Position numbers and translations under genes: made by a program
Assembly: GCA_934167735.1 (NCBI GenBank)
Contig: CAKPLV010000033.1
Location: forward strand, 1-7,942
Direction of reading: 5' to 3'
From: an uncultured Clostridia bacterium
GTDB taxonomy: Bacteria > Bacillota > Clostridia > TANB77 > CAG-508
DNA length: 7,942 bases
Notes under the pieces: generated by a model
Seen by the model: the letters and a program-made list of their open reading frames with translations, nothing else
What the model was told of the DNA's origin: nothing
Databases searched by the model: none
Part shown: positions 1 to 5,884 of the stretch, one piece after another
Layout: each line of letters begins with the position of its first letter
Numbering within the stretch: position 1 is the first letter of the stretch

Positions 1-253
1 TGTTAGACAACCATTAACAGTTACAAATACATTAACAAAATATGATGTTGTTTGTTCAGTTTATGGTGGAGGTGTTTCTGGTCAAGCTGGAGCTATCAGA
101 CATGGTATCGCTAGAGCTTTAAATGAAGCAAACTCAGAATACAGACCTGCTTTAAAATCAAACGGATTCTTAACAAGAGATCCTCGTATGAAAGAAAGAA
201 AAAAATACGGTCTTAAAAAAGCTAGAAAAGCACCACAATTCAGTAAGAGATAA
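1..253 (+). CDS. rpsI: 30S ribosomal protein S9, C-terminal part (5' end outside window)
   Basis: Component of the small ribosomal subunit; its basic C-terminal tail reaches the P-site tRNA region in the known family. The frame starts at base 2 and gives 83 residues before the TAA at 251-253. S9 is usually about 130 residues, so roughly the first third is missing. Visible hallmarks are the glycine-rich GGGVSGQAGAIRHGIARAL stretch (residues 23-41 of the visible part), the TRDPRMKERKKYG block, and the tail ending in QFSKR, the universal S9 ending. Expected upstream neighbour is rplM, outside the window. Codons are richer in C-ending forms (TAC, ATC, AAC, TTC) than in the - strand genes, as expected of a highly expressed ribosomal gene. 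Identification is close to certain. Confidence 0.97.
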   Translation, partial: VRQPLTVTNTLTKYDVVCSVYGGGVSGQAGAIRHGIARALNEANSEYRPALKSNGFLTRDPRMKERKKYGLKKARKAPQFSKR

Positions 254-274
254 TGTATGCTTTATGCAAAATAT

Positions 275-312
275 AAAAAAACTCGGAAGTGTTAAAACTT
301 TCGAGCTTTTTT
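275..312. terminator. Bidirectional intrinsic terminator between rpsI and yunB
   Basis: A 9-bp stem pairs CTCGGAAGT (282-290) with ACTTTCGAG (297-305), one pair being G-T, around a 6-base loop GTTAAA. On the + strand it is followed after one base by six T (307-312), which would end the rpsI transcript. On the - strand the A-run at 275-281 becomes a seven-T tract, so the same hairpin (with one A-C mismatch) can end the sipL-yunB transcript, which converges on it. The yunB stop lies only about 20 bases away. Confidence 0.88.
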
Positions 313-333
313 ATTTACTATATTTATTTCATA

Positions 334-1017
334 TTAATGTATTACATCTAATGAATTTTGTTCATTAATTCCTTCTAAATTATAATATGCGTCTGGAATT
401 TTTCCTATTATTACATGTTCTGCAATAATAATTTGATTTACCACTTCTTCTTCTATATTTTTTACAGGTGTTACTAATTGCATTTTACAAGTAACCACCA
501 TATATAATCTATGAATAGTTTGATTTATCCCTTGTGAAATAAATTCGCTTTTTACTTCTGTTTCTACATTTCCTAAAATAGAAACTTGTACTGGAATATC
601 TGGTCCCATTCCTGAAAATATATATGAATTCGTCAAATTTCCCACTGGAATTTTTATATATTCTTTCCCCATATTTTTAAATTCCTGTTGTACTTTTTCA
701 GCAACATCTGACATCAAATTATTTATTGGTATAACATTTGCTTTTATAACAGATATTGTACCACTACTATCTTTTTCAATTGTATATAATTCCTCATATT
801 GATAATTATTCATTACAATTGTTGATTGCTGATTTGTTATTAAAATTGCCATTGTTTTTGCTTCTTCTCTACATAAAGATTCAAAAACAGGTTCTAATTT
901 ATTTAATATTAATTCACAAATAGCAATTACTATTAAAACCACCAATATTATTTTTATAATTGGATTTTGAAATTTAGACTTTATCAAAAACCTTTTTCTT
1001 GAATATATCTTATACAT
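334..1017 (-). CDS. yunB: Sporulation protein YunB
   Basis: The protein has 227 residues: a short basic N-terminus (YSRKRFLIKSK), one membrane helix at about residues 21-39, and an extracytoplasmic domain. The family signature is clear in the C-terminal half: IPVGNL (133-138 region) followed by SGMGPDIPV, then GINQTIHR (163-170) and the AEHVIIGKIPDAYY block (199-212). In Bacillus subtilis yunB is transcribed by the mother-cell sigma-E and is needed for efficient sporulation; its biochemical role is not known. The ATG overlaps the end of the sipL-like gene by 8 bases (ATGTATAA), and no Shine-Dalgarno sequence precedes it, so translation probably depends on coupling to the upstream gene. The next Met (residue 56) lies beyond the membrane helix, which supports the chosen start. 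It is slightly shorter than the roughly 250-residue Bacillus protein. Confidence 0.93.
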   Translation of the reverse strand: MYKIYSRKRFLIKSKFQNPIIKIILVVLIVIAICELILNKLEPVFESLCREEAKTMAILITNQQSTIVMNNYQYEELYTIEKDSSGTISVIKANVIPINNLMSDVAEKVQQEFKNMGKEYIKIPVGNLTNSYIFSGMGPDIPVQVSILGNVETEVKSEFISQGINQTIHRLYMVVTCKMQLVTPVKNIEEEVVNQIIIAEHVIIGKIPDAYYNLEGINEQNSLDVIH

Positions 1018-2566
1018 TTTGTTTCAATACAATTGGTTCTTTTGCCTTTTTTAACACATATTTAGGTATATATAGTTTTTCTCCAGCATTAATTTTATTT
1101 GGATTTTCAATTCCATTTACTCTTACAATATCATCAACCGTGCTTCCAAATCTTTTAGCTATTTTCCATAATGTATCATCTTTTCTTACAACATATATAA
1201 TTATACTGTAATCCTCAAGATCTTCCATTGGATCTGTTGTTATGTTACTTATTACTGGTATTGTCATATCAGCAGAAAAACTTGTATTAAATATTAAATC
1301 TACATTTATTGTTACTATTCCAGAATTATTTGTGATTTCTTTTGAATCAACTTCAATAATTGATTCAGCTCTTTCATTATTTTCTATTCCCTCTATTGCT
1401 TGTTCAAATGGTATTATTATTTTCTTTGTATTAATTATAGATGTACTTTCAGTATACATAAATTCAATTTCTAGTTCTCCTTCATATACAATTCTACCAC
1501 TTAATCTATTTTCTTTATTTATTATAACATTTGTTTCTATATCAACAATGTTTCCATTTTCTAATTCTGATATATTCATTTTCTCCATTATATTACATAC
1601 ATTTTGTTTACTGTTTCTTGTAAATGTTGTGTTCAAATTATTTGTTTCGAAATTCATTCTTTCACCTGGACAATACATATCTTCAATTATTTTTACATCA
1701 TGTATTTCATATGCTATGCAATTTATTTCTGCTTCGACTTCTATATATACAGAATGTTCCTCAACTGTATTTGGCTTTATTATTATATTTTTTATCATAT
1801 ATGATGTTTCACATGTATTATCTTCTTTTATATTTACAATATCTATAAATCCAACTAATGGTACTCTACTTCTACAATTTTGGATTCGTCCATCTTCTGT
1901 TAAATAAGTTATGTTTACATCTATTTCTGCTTTTGCTAAAACTTTATTGTAACTTATTTTTATATCTTTATTTACCAATTCAATTTTAGCTTTCAATATT
2001 TCAGCAAGGTTGTCATTATTTGATATAGAAATATTTTCTTTTACATATGATTTTGTTGTTCCTTCTCCTAATATTGAATTTACACAAATATGGTTATTTA
2101 ATACTTGTATATTTTCATCATTCATATTTGTAATCATATCAACAGTTTGTTTTAAATGTATTTTCATATTAATTTCTACATTTGCTTTAATATTTATCTT
2201 TCTTCCATTTAATACTTTACATTCTATTGATTTTACTTTTGCACATAAATCCACTTCCATATCTGCTTGTAATTCAGTAACATTTATATTTTCTGAAAAA
2301 TCAAGACTTGTATTTAATCCTCTGATATTATCTGTATTTTCGTCTGATAAATACATTATATATGTTAAGATATTTCCATCAATTCTAATTTTTCCGTCAT
2401 TTATCTCTTTTTTGTATATACTAATATTTCCACATGTACTTATTGTATTTAATATATCTGGTTTAGAATCTGGAACAATCATATCTCCTTGTACACTTAT
2501 TGTTTCTGTTTTTTCACATATTGACTTGTTTATGTCTACAGTTTCTTTTGTTAAATTTATATCCAT
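1010..2566 (-). CDS. sipL: SipL-like spore coat/cortex morphogenetic protein (DUF3794 repeats plus LysM)
   Basis: The protein has 518 residues and no signal peptide. It is built of beta-rich DUF3794-type units at about residues 25-140, 175-290 and 335-445, the first carrying the family motif VPDSKPDIL (31-39). A LysM domain closes it at 458-502, with YVVRKDDTLWKIAKRF, VNGIENPNKINAGEKLYIP. This architecture and length match Clostridioides difficile SipL, whose LysM domain binds the coat ATPase SpoIVA and which localises coat around the forespore, replacing Bacillus SpoVID. The role here is inferred from that match; a less specific name is DUF3794/LysM protein. The start at 2566 is chosen because GGGAGG lies 7 bases upstream and the protein then begins directly before the DUF3794 region. 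The frame stays open to an ATG at 2644, which would add 26 residues. yunB follows with an 8-base overlap, forming a sporulation pair. Confidence 0.88.
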   Translation of the reverse strand: MDINLTKETVDINKSICEKTETISVQGDMIVPDSKPDILNTISTCGNISIYKKEINDGKIRIDGNILTYIMYLSDENTDNIRGLNTSLDFSENINVTELQADMEVDLCAKVKSIECKVLNGRKINIKANVEINMKIHLKQTVDMITNMNDENIQVLNNHICVNSILGEGTTKSYVKENISISNNDNLAEILKAKIELVNKDIKISYNKVLAKAEIDVNITYLTEDGRIQNCRSRVPLVGFIDIVNIKEDNTCETSYMIKNIIIKPNTVEEHSVYIEVEAEINCIAYEIHDVKIIEDMYCPGERMNFETNNLNTTFTRNSKQNVCNIMEKMNISELENGNIVDIETNVIINKENRLSGRIVYEGELEIEFMYTESTSIINTKKIIIPFEQAIEGIENNERAESIIEVDSKEITNNSGIVTINVDLIFNTSFSADMTIPVISNITTDPMEDLEDYSIIIYVVRKDDTLWKIAKRFGSTVDDIVRVNGIENPNKINAGEKLYIPKYVLKKAKEPIVLKQNV

Positions 2567-2616
2567 AAAAAAACCTCCCTTACATTTTTTGTTTATTAAT
2601 GTATATGGAGGTTTTT
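2567..2616 (-). promoter_or_regulatory. Terminator-like hairpin sequestering the sipL ribosome binding site
   Basis: On the - strand, AAAAACCTCC (2616-2607) pairs perfectly with GGAGGTTTTT (2578-2569). An inner 6-bp stem TACATT/AATGTA (2603-2598 with 2586-2581) follows after a small internal loop, and the apical loop is 11 bases. The right arm runs into seven T that end immediately before the sipL ATG. The structure therefore looks both like an intrinsic terminator for the ABC transporter operon and like a lock on the sipL ribosome binding site. The pairing is seen directly; the regulatory role is inferred. On the + strand the same repeat is also followed by a T-run, but nothing is transcribed toward it from that side. 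Confidence 0.75.
2574..2579 (-). promoter_or_regulatory. Ribosome binding site of the sipL-like gene, inside a hairpin arm
   Basis: GGGAGG on the - strand, 7 bases (all T) before the ATG at 2566. It decides the start in favour of 2566 over the in-frame ATG at 2644, which has no such site. All of GGAGG is paired in the 2569-2616 stem. Confidence 0.85.
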
Positions 2617-2627
2617 GTTTTTTATTA
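2598..2627 (-). promoter_or_regulatory. Candidate sigma-E-type promoter for sipL-yunB
   Basis: On the - strand TATACATT (2605-2598) matches the sigma-E -10 consensus CATACAnT at all defined positions except the first. TAATAAA (2627-2621), containing the core ATA of the -35 element, lies 15 bases upstream. Transcription would begin near 2591, in the hairpin loop. The downstream gene type (mother-cell spore proteins) fits sigma-E control. Such motifs occur by chance in AT-rich DNA, so this is a candidate only. Confidence 0.35.
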
Positions 2628-2636
2628 CAATTTTCT

Positions 2637-3878
2637 TTAAACATTCTTGTTTTTATATAATTTTATAACATCTTTAAAAGTCATTTTATTTCCATAATTC
2701 AATATTGCTTGTGAATATATTTTTATAGATATTTTTGCAATTATTAAAATACTTACTAATAAAACAGCTATTGAAACAACTATATCTTTATTTGATGCTA
2801 TTCCCATCATTACTCTGAATGGCATACAAAATGGCGATGAAATTGGTAATATTGCAGCTAATTTATTTAGTTCACTTGTAGGATTCATCATTGTAAAATA
2901 TGCAAGATAAAAACCTATTACAGCAACTATTGCTATTGGTCCATTTGCTGATTGCACATCTTCTGGTTTGCTTACTGTTGATCCTGTTAAAGCATATAAC
3001 AATGCATACAAAGCATATCCTAAAATAAAGTATATTGCTGTTATTATTCCTAAAAATGGTGTAATTGTTGAAAAATCAATAAATTGATCTAACATTCCAT
3101 CTTCTAAAAATATTGCATTTGATACAAGTGCAGTTACAACCATTGCTACTATTTGTAATAAACCTACAGTTCCTATTCCAATTGTTTTTCCTAATACAAT
3201 TGTTTTTGGGGTTGTTGATGTTACTAATATTTCTATTATTTTTGATGTTTTTTCTGTTGTTATTGAACTTGATACTTGATATGCACAGAAATAAATAGCA
3301 TAAAATAACACTATTGATAACATCATCATTGAAAATATATTTCCTTGAACTTCTTCCTCTTCTGTTTGTTTCATATCAACTTTAAAATTAGTATTTAATG
3401 TTTCTAATTGTTCTGGTGTTAATCCTAATTGAGATATTTTCAAGTTTGAATATATTGATGATACTGTACTTAAAAGTACATCTGGCATTTGACTTACCAT
3501 GGCAAGATTTTTAACTATGTATTCAATATGTATTTCATTATTCTCATAATTAATTAACATTGCTTCTTCTATTTCATCTTTTTGCATTTTATCTTTTATT
3601 TCATCAAATGTCATTGGTTCATTTATTATTGTTGCTTTATATCCAATATTCATATTATTCATTTGTTTTAATGTACCTTCAAATATATTATTTGAATCGA
3701 TAATTAATATTGGTGTTTGAGAATCGTCTGTATTATCTCCTTTTATCATTTTTATAAAATTAGGTACATTTATTAATAATACAATAATTACAAGAATTAT
3801 AATATTTGATATAATAAATGATTTTCTTCTTATCATATCATTCATTGTGAATTTTGCAACTGTAAATAAATCTTTCAT
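2637..3878 (-). CDS. ABC-2 type transporter permease, NatB/YhaP-like
   Basis: A 413-residue membrane protein that should form the transmembrane part of the exporter with the ATPase encoded just upstream. One helix at about residues 22-45 is followed by a large extracytoplasmic domain (about 46-182) and then about five helices (roughly 184-205, 232-257, 278-300, 315-333, 370-391). The cytoplasmic segment after helix 2 carries TTEKTSKIIEILVTSTTP (207-224 region), the NatB-type motif that contacts the ATPase. The stretch LPISSPFCMPFRVMMG (344-359) is also typical. Its ATG shares one base with the ATPase stop (TAATG), and AGGAGGGG at 3886-3893 serves as ribosome binding site, so the two are translationally coupled. 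NatB-like proteins act in Na+ or drug/peptide efflux, but sequence alone does not reveal the substrate. It ends 70 bases before sipL. Confidence 0.9.
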   Translation of the reverse strand: MKDLFTVAKFTMNDMIRRKSFIISNIIILVIIVLLINVPNFIKMIKGDNTDDSQTPILIIDSNNIFEGTLKQMNNMNIGYKATIINEPMTFDEIKDKMQKDEIEEAMLINYENNEIHIEYIVKNLAMVSQMPDVLLSTVSSIYSNLKISQLGLTPEQLETLNTNFKVDMKQTEEEEVQGNIFSMMMLSIVLFYAIYFCAYQVSSSITTEKTSKIIEILVTSTTPKTIVLGKTIGIGTVGLLQIVAMVVTALVSNAIFLEDGMLDQFIDFSTITPFLGIITAIYFILGYALYALLYALTGSTVSKPEDVQSANGPIAIVAVIGFYLAYFTMMNPTSELNKLAAILPISSPFCMPFRVMMGIASNKDIVVSIAVLLVSILIIAKISIKIYSQAILNYGNKMTFKDVIKLYKNKNV

Positions 3879-4774
3879 TATTCTTCCCCTCCTACTTTTT
3901 CAATAAATATATCATTTAAACTTGGTCTTTTTAATTCAAATTTTTCAACTTTGATATCAGCATTTATTATTTTCTTTAATAATTCATTTGCTTGTTCTTC
4001 ATTGTTTATTTTTATAATGTAATTATTATCAAGTTCTTTTTCTTTTTCTAATCCAAGTTCATTTATATAATTCTTGATATCACATTTTACATTGATTTCT
4101 ATTCTCTTTGCAGGGTATGAATCTTTTATTTGTTTTAAATTTCCTTTAAGTACAGTTTTTCCTCTATTAATTATTACTACATCTTTGCAAAATTCTTCTA
4201 TTGATGTCATTTGATGACTTGACATTATTATATATTTGCCTTTTTCAACAAGTTCCATAATTACATCTTTTAATAATTCTGTGTTAACAGGGTCAAGTCC
4301 ACTAAATGGTTCATCTAATACTATTAATTCTGGATCATTTAAAATTGCAGTAATAAATTGAACTTTTTGCTGATTTCCCTTTGATAGTTTTTCAGCTTGC
4401 ATTTCTTTATATTCACTAACTTTTAATCTTTCCATCCAATATTCTATTTCTTTAATAGCATCTTGTTTTTTCATTCCTTTTAATTCTGCAAAATATATTA
4501 ATTGTTCAAATATTTTAGATTTCGGATATATTCCTCTTTCTTCAGGTAAGTAACCAAATTTTACATTTTTTCTTTCTACATCTTTACCATTCCATTTAAT
4601 TTCACCTGTATCTTTTTTTATTATCCCTAATATCATTCTGATTGTTGTTGTTTTTCCTGCACCATTAGTTCCAAGTAATCCAAAAATCCCAGGTTCTTGC
4701 ATTTCAAAGCTAATATTATCAACAGCTTTTTTCTCCCCAAAATGTTTTCCAACATTTTTAACTACTAATCCCAT
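3878..4774 (-). CDS. ABC transporter ATP-binding protein, NatA/YhaQ-like
   Basis: A 298-residue cytoplasmic ATPase that powers the adjacent permease. Motifs in order: Walker A GTNGAGKT (35-42); a Q-loop region reading YLPEERGIYP (75-84), where Glu stands in the usual Gln region as in many NatA/YhaQ relatives; signature LSKGNQQK (130-137), a family variant of LSGGQ; Walker B IVLDEP (151-156) with catalytic Glu155; D-loop SGLD; and switch His187. Residues from about 210 form a C-terminal extension of the kind seen in this exporter subfamily (DUF4162-like). All residues needed for ATP hydrolysis are present. Start: ATG at 4774, preceded 6 bases away by GGGGG (4781-4785) that directly follows the stop of the DHHW gene. 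The pair is co-transcribed with the surface acylation genes upstream, but a shared function is only suggested by position. Confidence 0.93.
   Translation of the reverse strand: MGLVVKNVGKHFGEKKAVDNISFEMQEPGIFGLLGTNGAGKTTTIRMILGIIKKDTGEIKWNGKDVERKNVKFGYLPEERGIYPKSKIFEQLIYFAELKGMKKQDAIKEIEYWMERLKVSEYKEMQAEKLSKGNQQKVQFITAILNDPELIVLDEPFSGLDPVNTELLKDVIMELVEKGKYIIMSSHQMTSIEEFCKDVVIINRGKTVLKGNLKQIKDSYPAKRIEINVKCDIKNYINELGLEKEKELDNNYIIKINNEEQANELLKKIINADIKVEKFELKRPSLNDIFIEKVGGEE
3886..3893 (-). promoter_or_regulatory. Ribosome binding site of the ABC permease, inside the ATPase coding end
   Basis: AGGAGGGG on the - strand, 7 bases before the permease ATG at 3878. It is embedded in the last codons of the ATPase (VGGEE), consistent with tight coupled translation of the two subunits. 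Confidence 0.85.
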
Positions 4775-4785
4775 TTTTATCCCCC

Positions 4786-5874
4786 TTATTTCATTTGATC
4801 ACTACCATTTATAACAAATATGCTATAAATAAATAGAATATCTTTATTATTAAAATCAACATATTTATCTAATAGTTTTGTTGATATAAATCTTGTATCT
4901 ACTAATGTGATTTTACTATATCCTTGTATTAGAAGTGGTATCAAACTATTTCCAAATGAATCTCTAAATACTATTAATTCTTTTGTACCTTCATATTGTG
5001 GATTTTCTATTGTAAGAATTGGAGTTAATCCTGATAGATATACTCCATATTGTTCATTTCCACTAGCTTTTTTCAAATCATATACATTCATATATTCTTT
5101 TTTTTCATAATTATACACTATACTATTTTCAATAACATCATTTTTTAGAATTATAATTTCATCTGTTTTTGATTCTATTGGCAATTGTTGTGCACATGTA
5201 CCTATAAAATCAGTTACTTTTTCTTCTGTATATTCTGTTGAGATTGATGCTCCCATTTCATCTGCTATTCTTTTAGCAATCGGCACTAATGTTTCTTGTT
5301 TCCAATGTGAATCTGTATAATAAAAATTTGACAAACTTAATAAATCACTTATATTTATATGTTTTGCAAAATCTAAGTTTTGTTTTAATTGATTTTCTAA
5401 CATATCATAATCTATTTTTAAATTTCCGTCATCTACATATCTATTCTCATCAGATGCCATTACAAAATAAGATTTATTATTTTTATTTAAATACATATTT
5501 TGTATCATTTTTATTTTGGCTATAAAATTTTCTACTGATTTTTCATCTAAAGGATATGTCTGTCTTATCAAATGATCATTATATTTATATAAATTGTTGT
5601 AATCTTTTCTTTTAAATATATCTAGTTCTACATTTGCCTTTATTGCCCTGAAATTATCTCTTGCAATAAATTGGTCTTCTGTATATTTTTCAAGTTTATT
5701 AAAAAATGTTCCATTAAACAAATTATTTGTAGAAAATCTAGGAAATTGTTCAAGCTTCCTTCTTTCTGATATTGATATTTCATCATCTTTCTTTATTATG
5801 TTTATAAACATTGTTATTAATAATACTGATATAAACACAACCGTAACAACAATATTTTTTATTTCATCATTCAT
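4786..5874 (-). CDS. DHHW family / AlgX-AlgJ-like SGNH acyltransferase partner
   Basis: A 362-residue protein with one N-terminal membrane helix (about 8-27) and an extracytoplasmic domain. After the helix comes SERRKLEQFPRFS (36-48), typical of DHHW proteins, then an N-terminal alpha region including FNKLEKYTEDQFIARDNF. The catalytic pattern of the AlgX/AlgJ SGNH fold is visible: Asp188 and His190 in TDSHW (187-191), and nucleophile Ser306 in RDSFGN (304-309). The family's DHHW motif is here DSHW, keeping the functional Asp and His. In characterised relatives such proteins work with an MBOAT to O-acetylate an exported polysaccharide. The MBOAT gene is immediately upstream with a 10-base gap, which supports that role. 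Acceptor polymer and acyl group are unknown. GGGGG (5880-5884) is the ribosome binding site, touching the MBOAT stop codon. Confidence 0.88.
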   Translation of the reverse strand: MNDEIKNIVVTVVFISVLLITMFINIIKKDDEISISERRKLEQFPRFSTNNLFNGTFFNKLEKYTEDQFIARDNFRAIKANVELDIFKRKDYNNLYKYNDHLIRQTYPLDEKSVENFIAKIKMIQNMYLNKNNKSYFVMASDENRYVDDGNLKIDYDMLENQLKQNLDFAKHINISDLLSLSNFYYTDSHWKQETLVPIAKRIADEMGASISTEYTEEKVTDFIGTCAQQLPIESKTDEIIILKNDVIENSIVYNYEKKEYMNVYDLKKASGNEQYGVYLSGLTPILTIENPQYEGTKELIVFRDSFGNSLIPLLIQGYSKITLVDTRFISTKLLDKYVDFNNKDILFIYSIFVINGSDQMK

Positions 5875-5884
5875 CTTGTCCCCC

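Noticed and set aside
1242..2660. Long open + strand frames opposite the sipL-like gene (1242-1907 and 2010-2660)
   Set aside because: They are antisense to a well-recognised protein, encode Ile/Phe/Ser-rich low-information sequence, lack ribosome binding sites and resemble no family. They arise from the AT-rich codon use of the - strand gene.
5461..5504. TACAAAAT and ATTTTGTA arms in the DHHW gene as a possible hairpin
   Set aside because: Only 8 A/T-dominated pairs with a loop of nearly 30 bases; expected by chance at this base composition.
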